A DNA stretch of 7,062 nt from Burkholderiaceae bacterium. GTDB lineage: Bacteria; Pseudomonadota; Gammaproteobacteria; Burkholderiales; Burkholderiaceae_C. The notes under the pieces are model-generated. The model was not told the origin of the DNA. It saw only the letters and a list, made by a program, of their open reading frames with translations, and searched no databases. Both the position numbers and the translations under genes were made by a program. The stretch covers positions 1-7,062 of the forward strand of contig JALRBF010000234.1 in the NCBI GenBank assembly GCA_023262365.1, in the 5' to 3' direction. Of the stretch, positions 1-6,933 are shown one piece after another (positions within the stretch are counted from its first letter, which is position 1; the number at the start of each line of letters is the position of its first letter).

Positions 1-528
1 GCCAATGCTGTGCAGCCCCGTGGTGCAGGCCGTCACCACCGCCAAATTGGGGCCCTTAAAGCCGTAGCGCATCGACACATGGCCGGCAACCATGTTGATG
101 ATGGAGGCAGGCACAAAAAACGGCGAAATGCGGCGTGGCCCGCGGTTGGTGTATTCGGTGTGGGTGGCCTCAATCATGGGCAGGCCACCAATGCCCGAGC
201 CAATCAGGCAGCCGATGCGCTCGGCGGTGTCGTCGTCAAGCGCCTCGCCCTGCGGCAAGCCAGCGTCTTCAATGGCCTGCGCCGCAGCCGCCACCCCAAA
301 GTGGATGAAGCGGTCCATGGTGCGCGCCTCTTTGGCGGGCATCACCGATTCAATATCAAAACCCTTCACCTCGCCCGCGATTTGGCAGGCAAAGGCGGAC
401 GCGTCGAATTGGGTAATGGGTGCAATGCCGCTTTGCCCGGCGCACAGCGCGCGCCAAGCCTCGGCGACGGTGTTGCCAACCGGGCTTATGCACCCCAGCC
501 CGGTGACCACCACACGGCGTCGCGCCAT
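1..528 (-). CDS. fabF: beta-ketoacyl-ACP synthase II (FabF), N-terminal 176 residues, cut by window edge
   Basis: FabF condenses malonyl-ACP with a growing acyl-ACP in the cytoplasm, the elongation step of type II fatty acid synthesis. Read in minus frame from the ATG at 528, the product begins MARRRVVVTGLGCISPVGN, the usual start of this thiolase-fold family, and stays open to the window edge. The catalytic cysteine is Cys168 in TACTTGLHSIG, close to the position of Cys163 in E. coli FabF. The two active-site histidines and the C-terminal half (family length about 410 residues) lie beyond position 1. The start is 6 bp after the acpP stop, with an AGG about 11 nt upstream, so translation is probably coupled to acpP. 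Linkage to acpP favours FabF over FabB. Apart from the edge truncation I see no defect. Confidence 0.95.
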   Translation of the reverse strand, partial: MARRRVVVTGLGCISPVGNTVAEAWRALCAGQSGIAPITQFDASAFACQIAGEVKGFDIESVMPAKEARTMDRFIHFGVAAAAQAIEDAGLPQGEALDDDTAERIGCLIGSGIGGLPMIEATHTEYTNRGPRRISPFFVPASIINMVAGHVSMRYGFKGPNLAVVTACTTGLHSIG

Positions 529-534
529 GCGTGA

Positions 535-855
<321 letters not shown>

Positions 856-888
856 CTAAAACGGCTCTTTTTGTTGCTAATAGACGGC

Positions 889-1641
889 TTATGCCATGAA
901 CATGCCGCCATTGACGTGCAATTCTTGCCCGGTGATGTAACCGGCCTGGTCGCTGGCCAAAAACGTAACGGCGTGCGCGATGTCAGCCCCGTGGCCTAGG
1001 CGGCCCATGGGGATTTGCGTCAGCAGCGCCTCTTGCTGCGCTTGGGGCAGCGAGGCGGTCATGTCGGTTTCAATAAAGCCGGGCGCCACGCAGTTAACGG
1101 TGATGCCACGGCTGGCGATTTCGCGCGCCAGCGCACGCGTCATGCCCGCCACGCCGGCCTTGGCGGCGGCGTAATTGGCTTGGCCGGGGTTGCCACTGGC
1201 GCCCACCACCGAGGTGACATTGATGATGCGCCCGGCGCGCTGCTTCATCATGGGCTTGAGCGCGGCGCGGCAGGCGCGAAACACGCCAGCCAAGTTGGTC
1301 TCAAGCACGGCGCTCCAGTCGTCGTCTTTCATGCGCATGGCCAAGGTGTCGCGGGTGATGCCGGCGTTGTTAACCAGCACGTCGACGCGGCCATGGCGGG
1401 CAAGCACCTCATTCATGAGCGCCTCGGCCGCTTCGGGCTGTGCGGCGTTAAAGACGACCCCTGCGCCACCGCTGGCGCTTAAGGTTTGGCCAATGGCCTC
1501 GGCGCCTGCGGGGGACGTGGCCGTGCCTACCACCTTGGCCCCTTGGGCGGCAAAGGCCGCGGCAATGGCCGCCCCAATGCCGCGCGAAGCGCCGGTGACG
1601 AGCACCACCCGATTTGAAAAATCGTATGTGGACTGACTCAT
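889..1641 (-). CDS. fabG: 3-oxoacyl-ACP reductase (FabG)
   Basis: NADPH-dependent reductase that converts 3-oxoacyl-ACP to 3-hydroxyacyl-ACP, the first reduction of each elongation cycle. The 250-residue product is a complete classical short-chain dehydrogenase. The cofactor-binding motif TGASRGIG is at 16-23 and NNAG at 91-94. The catalytic set is Asn116, Ser144, Tyr157 (in YAAAK) and Lys161. The C-terminus GQELHVNGGMFMA is the usual FabG ending. The ATG overlaps the fabD stop by 4 bp (ATGA) and a GGGAG lies inside the fabD end, so the two genes are probably translationally coupled. Many short-chain dehydrogenases share these motifs; the position between fabD and acpP makes FabG the right assignment. 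Confidence 0.97.
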   Translation of the reverse strand: MSQSTYDFSNRVVLVTGASRGIGAAIAAAFAAQGAKVVGTATSPAGAEAIGQTLSASGGAGVVFNAAQPEAAEALMNEVLARHGRVDVLVNNAGITRDTLAMRMKDDDWSAVLETNLAGVFRACRAALKPMMKQRAGRIINVTSVVGASGNPGQANYAAAKAGVAGMTRALAREIASRGITVNCVAPGFIETDMTASLPQAQQEALLTQIPMGRLGHGADIAHAVTFLASDQAGYITGQELHVNGGMFMA

Positions 1642-2582
1642 TGCATGTTCTCCCTTAGTTCATCCATTCCTGTCGGTTGCGCCAGCGACAGCGACACCAG
1701 CTCGGGCGCGATGCGCTTGCCAAAACCGGTAAGCACCTTGCCCGGGCCGCACTCGGCCAGCACCTGCACCCCTTGCGCGGCCATGGCTTGCACGCACGCC
1801 ACCCAGCGCACCGGCTGCGCGGCTTGGCGCACCAGCGCATCGCGTATGGCCGCGGGCTCAGTCACTTGCGCCACGTCCACGTTGTTAACCACGGGTATAC
1901 GCGGCGGCGCCACGGGCAGCTGCGCCAGTGCCTCAGCCAAGGCCTCGGCTGCGGGCTGCATGAGGCTGGAGTGAAACGGCGCCGAAACCGGCAACGGCAG
2001 CGCGCGCTTGGCCCCGGCATCTTTGAGCGCTTGGGTGGCCTGCGCCACGGCCTCGGCGCTGCCGGCAATAACGGTTTGGCTAGGGTCGTTAAAGTTCACC
2101 GCCTGCACCACCTGCCCAGCGGCCATGCTGGCTTGCACCGCCTGGCACACCTGCACCACACGCTCGGCTGGTAGGCCCAGCACCGCGGCCATGGCGCCTT
2201 GGCCCACCGGCACGGCTTGCTGCATGGCTTGCGCGCGCAAGCGCACCAGGCGCACGGCGTCGGACAGGTTAAGGCTTTGCGCCACCACCCAAGCGGCGTA
2301 TTCGCCCAGCGAATGGCCGGCAAGTACGGCGGGCTCGGGCCCACCGCTGGCTTGCCAAGCACGGTAAATGGCCACATCGGCGGCCAGCATCACCGGCTGG
2401 GTGTTGGTGGTTAAGGCCAGCGCCTCGGCCGGGCCGTTGGCGATGAGGGCCGCCAAATCTTCGCCCAAGGCGTCGCTGGCTTGCTGCAGCGTGTGCTGCA
2501 CCTCGGGGTGGTCGGCCCACGCACCGAGCATGCCCACCGACTGCGAGCCTTGACCCGGAAACACCATGGCAAAAGGTTTCAT
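1638..2582 (-). CDS. fabD: malonyl-CoA:ACP transacylase (FabD)
   Basis: Transfers malonyl from CoA to ACP, supplying the two-carbon donor for all condensations. The 314-residue product (E. coli FabD is about 309) starts MKPFAMVFPGQGSQ. The oxyanion glutamine motif GQGSQ is at 10-14, the nucleophile Ser91 is in GHSLGEYAA, Arg116 is positioned to bind the malonyl carboxylate, and catalytic His204 is in VSAPFHSS. The conserved GPGKVL is at 279-284. The frame stays open 45 codons further upstream, but that extension is cysteine- and alanine-rich, runs into fabH and lacks family similarity. The start at 2582 has an AAGGA at the correct distance and begins exactly where the family begins. It overlaps fabG by 4 bp. 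Confidence 0.97.
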   Translation of the reverse strand: MKPFAMVFPGQGSQSVGMLGAWADHPEVQHTLQQASDALGEDLAALIANGPAEALALTTNTQPVMLAADVAIYRAWQASGGPEPAVLAGHSLGEYAAWVVAQSLNLSDAVRLVRLRAQAMQQAVPVGQGAMAAVLGLPAERVVQVCQAVQASMAAGQVVQAVNFNDPSQTVIAGSAEAVAQATQALKDAGAKRALPLPVSAPFHSSLMQPAAEALAEALAQLPVAPPRIPVVNNVDVAQVTEPAAIRDALVRQAAQPVRWVACVQAMAAQGVQVLAECGPGKVLTGFGKRIAPELVSLSLAQPTGMDELRENMQ

Positions 2583-2589
2583 TGCTGCG

Positions 2590-2594
2590 TCCTT
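2590..2594 (-). promoter_or_regulatory. ribosome-binding site that fixes the fabD start
   Basis: AAGGA on the minus strand, 7 nt before the ATG at 2582, in the 31-bp gap after the fabH stop. It supports the short fabD start over the in-frame extension that overlaps fabH. Confidence 0.7.
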
Positions 2595-2613
2595 GTGGAT
2601 GGGGGCGCTGGCT

Positions 2614-3600
2614 TTAGGTGGTGCGCAACAGCACCGAGCCCCAGGTAAAGCCGCCGCCCACGCCTTCGAGCAACACATGCTGCCCGGGTTGAATGCGGCC
2701 GTCGCGCATGGCGACATCCAGCGCCAACGGAATGGAGGCCGCCGAGGTGTTGCCGTGTTGGTCCACGGTGACCACCACTTTGTCTAAAGGCAGTTGCAAC
2801 TTGCGCGCTGTGCTTTGCATGATGCGTATGTTGGCCTGGTGCGGAATAAACCAATCCAACTCGTTGCTGCTTAGGCCGGCCTTTTGCAACACCGTGCGCG
2901 CCGATTGCTCGAGCACCCCCACGGCGAGTTTGAACACAGCTTGCCCGTCCATGCGCAGCAGCGGGCTGCCCAGCACCTGCCCGCCCGATACGGTGCCGGG
3001 CGTGCAAAGAATATCCACGTGTCGGCCATCGGCGTGCAAGTCGGTGGCCAATATGCCGGGGGCGTTGCCGGCTTCGAGCAGCACGGCGCCGGCGCCGTCG
3101 CCAAAAAGCACGCAGGTGGTGCGGTCAGAAAAATCAAGGATGCGCGAAAACACCTCGGCGCCAATGACCAGCGCGCGGCGTGCCGAGCCCGCGCACAGCA
3201 TGGCCTGAGCAATCGAGACGGCGTAGACAAACCCCGAGCACACGGCTTGTACGTCAAAGGCCGCGCCGCCGTTGGCGCCCAAGGCGTGCTGCACGATGCA
3301 CGCGGTGGAGGGAAACACCATGTCGGGGGTGGAAGTGGCCACCACAATCAAATCAACGTCGGCCGCGGCCACCCCAGCGCTTTGCAACGCGGCGCGTGCG
3401 GCTTGCACGGCCAGCGTGCTGGCGTGGGTGTTGGCATCGGCAAAGTGGCGCGCGGCAATGCCGGTGCGCTCCGTGATCCAGCTGTCGCTGCTTTCAATGC
3501 CGTTGGCGGCCAACTCGGCCACCAAGTCGGCGTTGGTTACGCGCCGCGCGGGCAGTGCGCTGCCGGTACCAATTAAGCGGGCGTAGGGCGCGGCGCTCAT
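2614..3600 (-). CDS. fabH: beta-ketoacyl-ACP synthase III (FabH)
   Basis: Starts each fatty acid by condensing a short acyl-CoA, usually acetyl-CoA, with malonyl-ACP, and so sets chain initiation and branching. The 328-residue product has full family length. The catalytic triad is complete: Cys121 in [12 protein letters not shown], His254 in [10 protein letters not shown] and Asn284 in [12 protein letters not shown]. The C-terminal glycine-rich segment [15 protein letters not shown] is typical. The ATG overlaps the plsX stop by 4 bp with only a weak GGA upstream, so translation probably depends on ribosomes finishing plsX. The primer-pocket residue that separates straight-chain from branched-chain preference cannot be judged with confidence by eye. 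The context favours the housekeeping FabH over a specialised paralogue. Confidence 0.97.
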   Translation of the reverse strand: MSAAPYARLIGTGSALPARRVTNADLVAELAANGIESSDSWITERTGIAARHFADANTHASTLAVQAARAALQSAGVAAADVDLIVVATSTPDMVFPSTACIVQHALGANGGAAFDVQAVCSGFVYAVSIAQAMLCAGSARRALVIGAEVFSRILDFSDRTTCVLFGDGAGAVLLEAGNAPGILATDLHADGRHVDILCTPGTVSGGQVLGSPLLRMDGQAVFKLAVGVLEQSARTVLQKAGLSSNELDWFIPHQANIRIMQSTARKLQLPLDKVVVTVDQHGNTSAASIPLALDVAMRDGRIQPGQHVLLEGVGGGFTWGSVLLRTT

Positions 3601-4670
3601 GCCGCGGCGTCCAGCGGCTGGGCGGCGGCCTGCAGCACCCCGGCGGCGTGCGTCAAACGCTGTTGCACGCCATTGAGCAGGTTGTGTTGCACGGCGTCGT
3701 GGGCGCGCGCCAGCGCGTAGGCAAAGGCCGCGGCGTCGGCGCTGCCGTGGCTTTTAAACACCAGCCCGCGCAAGCCCAGCAAGGCCGCGCCGTTGTAGCG
3801 GCGGTGGTCAACCCGCGCCTTAAAGCGGGAGAGCACCGGCATGGCCACCAAAGCAGCCAGCTTGGTTAGCCAGGTGCGCGCAAACTCTTGGCGAATCATG
3901 GCCGAAACCATTGCCGCCAACCCCTCGCTGGCCTTAAGCGCCACGTTGCCCACAAAGCCGTCGCACACCACGATGTCAACGCTGCCCTTAAAAATGTCGT
4001 TGCCTTCCACATTGCCCACGAAGTTAAGGTCGTTGTGCTGCGCCGCGTCGCGCAACAGCACGCTGGCTTGCTTAATCACTTCGCCACCCTTAATTAGCTC
4101 TTCGCCAATGTTTAGCAGCCCAACGCTGGGCTGCGCCTCGCCGGTGCTGGCCTGCACCAGGGCCGAGCCCAGTAGAGCAAACTGCAGCAAGTGTGCGGGT
4201 TCGCAGTCAACGTTGGCGCCCAAATCGAGCACCGTGGTGGCGCCGCCTTTGACGTTGGGCATTTGGGTGGCGATGGCCGGGCGGTCAATACCCGGCAGGG
4301 TTTTGAGCAGGTAGCGCGAAATCGCCATGAGCGCGCCGGTGTTGCCCGCCGAGACCGCCACTTGCGCGGCGCCTTGCTGCACCTGGGCCACGGCCACGCG
4401 CATGGTGGAGTCTTTTTTGCGCCGCAGCGCCACTTCAATGGGGTCGTCCATGGCCACGACCTCGGTGGCGGCCACCCACTGCACCCGTGGGTGCTGGGCC
4501 AGCGGGCCTTGCGCCGCGGCCACGTGTGGCGGCGCCACCAGCAGCAGCCGCGCTTGCGGATGCTGCTGCAAAAAGGTGTGGCAGGCGGGCAGGGTAACCG
4601 TGGCGCCGGCGTCGCCACCCATGACATCAACCGCCAGCGTGATGGCAGCGGCAGAAGCGGTTGAACCCAT
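3597..4670 (-). CDS. plsX: phosphate acyltransferase PlsX
   Basis: Converts acyl-ACP and phosphate to acyl-phosphate, which PlsY uses to acylate glycerol-3-phosphate, linking the fatty acid genes to phospholipid synthesis at the membrane surface. From the ATG at 4670 the product has 357 residues, the usual family length. Conserved blocks are VDVMGGD (14-20), SAGNTGA (107-113), LDLGAN (148-153), GNVEGND (219-225), CDGFVGN (236-242), YNGAALLGL (292-300) and KSHGSA (306-311). A TTG codon directly before this ATG (4673) is an alternative start: the nearest AAGG is 8 nt from the TTG and 11 nt from the ATG. The stop overlaps fabH by 4 bp. The gene follows rpmF after a 48-bp gap holding a hairpin. 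Confidence 0.97.
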   Translation of the reverse strand: MGSTASAAAITLAVDVMGGDAGATVTLPACHTFLQQHPQARLLLVAPPHVAAAQGPLAQHPRVQWVAATEVVAMDDPIEVALRRKKDSTMRVAVAQVQQGAAQVAVSAGNTGALMAISRYLLKTLPGIDRPAIATQMPNVKGGATTVLDLGANVDCEPAHLLQFALLGSALVQASTGEAQPSVGLLNIGEELIKGGEVIKQASVLLRDAAQHNDLNFVGNVEGNDIFKGSVDIVVCDGFVGNVALKASEGLAAMVSAMIRQEFARTWLTKLAALVAMPVLSRFKARVDHRRYNGAALLGLRGLVFKSHGSADAAAFAYALARAHDAVQHNLLNGVQQRLTHAAGVLQAAAQPLDAAA

Positions 4671-4680
4671 CAAGCGTTAC

Positions 4681-4709
4681 GCCTTACGCACCGCTGCGGT
4701 GCCCAAGGC
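4681..4709 (-). promoter_or_regulatory. two-tier hairpin in the rpmF-plsX gap covering the plsX ribosome-binding site
   Basis: The inner inverted repeat GCACCGC / GCGGTGC (4688-4702) is perfect. Flanking it, GCCTT (4705-4709) can pair with AAGGC (4681-4685) across a 2-by-2 internal loop. The 3' outer arm contains the AAGG (4682-4685) that is the best Shine-Dalgarno candidate for plsX. No U-run follows, so it does not look like a terminator. The pairing is read directly from sequence; masking of the ribosome-binding site is inference. Confidence 0.45.
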
Positions 4710-4718
4710 CAGCGGGTA

Positions 4719-4901
4719 TCAATCGGCGTTTTTGGGCTTAACCACTTGGCGCCCACGGTAAAAACCGTTGGGGCTGATGTGGTGACGGCGATGCACCTCG
4801 CCCGTGGTGGGCTCAATGGCCGTGCCGGGCTCAACCAGTGCGTTGTGCGAACGGTGCATGCCGCGCTTAGACGGCGATTTTTTGTTTTGCTGAACAGCCA
4901 T
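4719..4901 (-). CDS. rpmF: large-subunit ribosomal protein bL32
   Basis: Small basic protein of the 50S subunit. The 60-residue product starts [19 protein letters not shown], the family signature, and carries the conserved [17 protein letters not shown] segment near the C-terminus (E. coli bL32 is 57 residues). It has no cysteine, so it is the zinc-free form of bL32. An AAGGA lies 8 nt before the ATG. Its place between yceD and plsX is conserved in proteobacteria and links ribosome supply to lipid synthesis. A perfect TATAAT with two hairpins after it lies just upstream, suggesting a separate transcript start for rpmF and the genes beyond. Confidence 0.98.
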   Translation of the reverse strand: MAVQQNKKSPSKRGMHRSHNALVEPGTAIEPTTGEVHRRHHISPNGFYRGRQVVKPKNAD

Positions 4902-4909
4902 GGAAGGAT

Positions 4910-4914
4910 TCCTT
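4910..4914 (-). promoter_or_regulatory. ribosome-binding site of rpmF inside an 11-bp inverted repeat
   Basis: AAGGA on the minus strand, 8 nt before the rpmF ATG. It forms one arm of the inverted repeat AAGGATTCCTT (4904-4914). The single-base centre is too tight for a full hairpin, so only a partial fold or duplex is possible and this may be chance. Confidence 0.6.
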
Positions 4915-4925
4915 AAGCGGTGAAT

Positions 4926-4940
4926 TGGCGCCGCGCGCCA
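4926..4940 (-). other. second hairpin of the rpmF leader
   Basis: Minus strand TGGCGC, loop GCG, GCGCCA: a perfect 6-bp stem with a 3-nt loop, ending 24 nt before the rpmF ATG and 11 nt before its ribosome-binding site. No U-run follows. In a transcript starting at the TATAAT upstream it would sit in the 5' untranslated leader. Confidence 0.4.
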
Positions 4941-4942
4941 AG

Positions 4943-4959
4943 CCCGCCTTGGTGGCGGG
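4943..4959 (-). other. first hairpin of the rpmF leader
   Basis: Minus strand CCCGCC, loop ACCAA, GGCGGG: a perfect 6-bp GC stem with a 5-nt loop, located a few bases after the expected transcription start from the TATAAT at 4970-4975. The next hairpin begins 2 nt later. The two could be a structured leader or simply reflect GC-rich intergenic DNA. Confidence 0.4.
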
Positions 4960-4969
4960 TAAACCCGGT

Positions 4970-4975
4970 ATTATA
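4970..4975 (-). promoter_or_regulatory. candidate -10 element of an internal rpmF promoter
   Basis: The minus strand reads TATAAT, a perfect sigma-70 -10 hexamer, in the 94-bp gap between yceD and rpmF; the expected transcript start is near 4963. The -35 position at 17-bp spacing reads TAGGCG and overlaps the yceD stop, a poor match to TTGACA. There is no TGn extension. A perfect -10 hexamer in GC-rich DNA just before a ribosomal protein gene is suggestive but not proof. Confidence 0.45.
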
Positions 4976-4995
4976 GGCTGCCCGGCGGGGCTCGC

Positions 4996-5520
4996 CTACC
5001 CCTTGCGCAGCGCCGCCAGCGCGGCAAAGGGGTGTGGCACCTGAGCGTCGCTGGCCTGGGCGGGCGGCTGGCAGCCCGGCGTGCCCTTGGCGTGCACCGC
5101 AAACGCTGGCAGCGCCAGCAGCGCCTCGTCTTCGAGCAAGGCCAGCGCGTCCAGCGTGGGTTGCCAGGCCAGCACGTCTTCTTCGGCCTCGGCGTCTTGG
5201 GCTTCGGCCTCGGCCTCGGTGGGCACAAAGCGGTAGGCTTGGGTCACGTGCAGCGTCCAGTTCATGGGCTGCATGCAGCGCTGGCACACCAGCTGCAGCG
5301 GGCCGTCGGCCTGCACGTGCAGCCACCACTGGGGGCGACCATCGCCCCCTGGTTGGCGTGACAAAGTAAGCGCCCACTGCACCGCGCCACTGGACGTGTG
5401 CAGCTCGGCGGCCAACCGGGGCAGCGCGGTAAGCGGCAGCGTGCCCTGCCCTTGCCAGCCGGTATCGGGCAGCGAATCGAGCGCCAAATGGCTTAGGTGG
5501 TGCGGGGCGGCGTCGGCCAT
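4996..5520 (-). CDS. yceD: YceD / DUF177 family protein
   Basis: Conserved cytoplasmic protein of incompletely known function; plant plastid relatives are needed for 23S rRNA accumulation, and the constant place beside rpmF suggests a ribosome-related role. The 174-residue product shows the family landmarks: LVCQRCMQPMNW with Cys79 and Cys82, then EDEALLALPAFAVH (130-143), Cys150 a few residues later, and a C-terminal HPFAALAALRKG (163-174). Residues 101-115 are a Glu/Ala/Asp-rich low-complexity stretch. No signal peptide or membrane segment is visible. The ATG at 5520 has no good Shine-Dalgarno sequence and sits 27 bp from the divergent yceF start. It is probably the first gene of the lipid operon. 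Confidence 0.9.
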   Translation of the reverse strand: MADAAPHHLSHLALDSLPDTGWQGQGTLPLTALPRLAAELHTSSGAVQWALTLSRQPGGDGRPQWWLHVQADGPLQLVCQRCMQPMNWTLHVTQAYRFVPTEAEAEAQDAEAEEDVLAWQPTLDALALLEDEALLALPAFAVHAKGTPGCQPPAQASDAQVPHPFAALAALRKG

Positions 5521-5547
5521 GGCGCCCGAGTGTAAGACAATACCGGC

Positions 5548-6135
5548 ATGCCACCCGCCGCTGCCCCGCCGCTGATTTTGGGCTCAACGTCGCGCTACCG
5601 CGCCGAGCTGCTGGGGCGCTTGGGCCTGCCGTTTACCCAAGTGGCGCCCGAGGTGGACGAAACCCCGCAGCCGGGCGAAGCGCCCAAGCCATTGGCCGAG
5701 CGTCTGGCGCTGGCCAAAGCCCAAGCGGTAGGGGCGCAACACCCGGCGGCCTGGGTGTTGGGCAGCGACCAAGTGGCCAACCTAAATGGCCAGCCGCTGG
5801 GCAAACCGCACACCCACGCGCGCGCCGTGGCGCAACTGCTGGCCATGCAGGGGCAAACGGTGGTGTTTCATACCGCCGTGGCGTTGGTGGGCCCAGCGGG
5901 GCAGTGGCAGGCGTGCGCCGACGTGGCGGTGCGCTTTAGGCCGCTGACGCGACAGACCATTGAACGCTACTTGCACACCGAGCAACCCTACGACTGCGCC
6001 GGCAGCGCCAAAACCGAAGGGCTGGGCATTGCCCTACTTGAGGCCATGGACAGCGACGACCCCACCGCCATTGTGGGCCTGCCGCTGATACGCACCGCCG
6101 CCATGCTGCGCCAAGCCGGCTACACCCTGCCATGA
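5548..6135 (+). CDS. yceF: Maf-type nucleotide pyrophosphatase, YceF (7-methyl-GTP) subgroup
   Basis: Maf enzymes hydrolyse modified or canonical nucleoside triphosphates to monophosphates; the YceF subgroup prefers 7-methyl-GTP in E. coli and probably cleans the nucleotide pool. The 195-residue product has LILGSTSRYR (9-18), the APEVDET block (33-39), the catalytic Asp74 in GSDQV, GKP (85-87) and the CAGSAKTEG block (150-158) with Lys155 and Glu157. The APEVDET, GSDQV and CAGS-K-EG segments resemble E. coli YceF more than the dTTP/UTP-specific YhdE. The start at 5548 is the only ATG at the family N-terminus but has no Shine-Dalgarno. A GACAAT at 5536-5541 ends 6 bp before it, so a leaderless transcript is possible. 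It overlaps the next gene by 4 bp. Confidence 0.93.
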   Translation: MPPAAAPPLILGSTSRYRAELLGRLGLPFTQVAPEVDETPQPGEAPKPLAERLALAKAQAVGAQHPAAWVLGSDQVANLNGQPLGKPHTHARAVAQLLAMQGQTVVFHTAVALVGPAGQWQACADVAVRFRPLTRQTIERYLHTEQPYDCAGSAKTEGLGIALLEAMDSDDPTAIVGLPLIRTAAMLRQAGYTLP

Positions 6136-6896
6136 CGAGCCCGCGCGGCACGCTGTGGCTGGTGCCCACGCCGCTTGACTTTAAGCAAACCCCCCAGCCG
6201 CTGGCGCAGGTGCTGCCTGGCGCCACACTTGCCCAAGCGGCCAAGCTGACGCACTGGATAGGCGAGAGCGCCAAATCCACGCGTGCCTTTTTGCAGCGTG
6301 TGGCCGCCGAACAGCCGCTGGCCGCGCCGCTGCAAGCCATGACCATTGCCGAATTGCCACGCGCCGCGCACAAACACGGCGACCACCAACCCAACGCGGC
6401 GCTGGACGAGGCCGCACGCGCGCTGCTGGCCCCGGCCTTGCAAGGGCACGACATGGGGCTGGCAAGCGAGGCCGGCTTGCCCGCCGTGGCCGACCCCGGC
6501 GCCTCGGTGGTGCGCGCCGCACACGCGCTGGGCGTGGCGGTGCAGCCGCTGCCCGGGGCGTCGTCGATTACGCTGGCGCTGGCGGCCAGCGGGCTCAACG
6601 GCCAGCACTTTGCCTTTGTGGGCTACTTGCCCACCGGCACGGCCCGCGCAGCGCAGCTGCGCACGCTCGAGCAAACCGCGTTGCGCCTGGGCCAAACTCA
6701 GGTGTGCATTGAAACCCCCTACCGCAACGCCGCGCTGCTGGGCGACTTGCTGCAACACCTGCAGCCCAGCACACGGCTGGCGCTGGCGGCCAACCTGGGG
6801 CAGCAGCCGCAGGTGCGCTTGGCCAGCGTGGCGCAGTGGCGCCGCCACGCCTGGGCCGCGCCCGAGACGCCGTGCGTGTTTATGTGGGGGCCCTAG
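6132..6896 (+). CDS. RsmI-like SAM-dependent methyltransferase (tetrapyrrole methylase fold), substrate unknown
   Basis: The 254-residue product resembles the 16S rRNA 2'-O-methyltransferase RsmI but is a distinct, shorter relative. Shared features are GTLWLVPTPL (6-15) near the N-terminus; GLASEAGLPAVADPG (109-123), matching the RsmI SDAGTPGISDPG block that helps bind SAM; PLPGASSITLALAASGL (139-155); FAFVGYLP (160-167); and IETPYRN (193-199), matching RsmI YESPHR. The GNLxD motif that follows the first strand in RsmI is absent. Similar short proteins are known in other phyla and usually carry only a general SAM-dependent methyltransferase name. The ATGA overlap with yceF implies co-translation; I see no independent ribosome-binding site. 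The fold is secure, the target (RNA or small molecule) is not, so no symbol is given. Confidence 0.85.
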   Translation: MTSPRGTLWLVPTPLDFKQTPQPLAQVLPGATLAQAAKLTHWIGESAKSTRAFLQRVAAEQPLAAPLQAMTIAELPRAAHKHGDHQPNAALDEAARALLAPALQGHDMGLASEAGLPAVADPGASVVRAAHALGVAVQPLPGASSITLALAASGLNGQHFAFVGYLPTGTARAAQLRTLEQTALRLGQTQVCIETPYRNAALLGDLLQHLQPSTRLALAANLGQQPQVRLASVAQWRRHAWAAPETPCVFMWGP

Positions 6897-6933
6897 CGCT
6901 ACCGCCCCCGCCACCGCTGCCGACGGGGCCGGC

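Noticed and set aside
10..534. 174-codon plus-strand open frame opposite fabF
   Set aside because: The minus strand reads a continuous FabF with its active-site cysteine; the plus frame has no family resemblance.
2583..2717. In-frame upstream extension of fabD by 45 codons
   Set aside because: It overlaps the fabH 3' end, encodes a cysteine/alanine-rich segment unlike any FabD N-terminus, and the AAGGA at 2590-2594 places the start at 2582.
2884..3576. 230-codon plus-strand open frame opposite fabH
   Set aside because: Antisense shadow of fabH with low-complexity Gly/Ala/Arg/His composition and no recognisable start signal or domain.
4688..4702. Intrinsic terminator at the rpmF-plsX inverted repeat
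   Set aside because: The stem is followed by GTAAGGCGTAACGC with no U-run, and the operon must read through to plsX.
4913..5587. 224-codon minus-strand open frame covering yceD in another frame
   Set aside because: Very Arg/Ala/Gly-rich and motif-free, and it runs over the yceD stop and into the yceF start; the yceD frame carries clear family motifs.
6120..6914. 264-codon minus-strand open frame opposite the methyltransferase gene
   Set aside because: A shadow frame of high-GC coding DNA: composition is Arg/Gln/His/Gly-rich with no family motif, and the plus-strand gene there is well supported.
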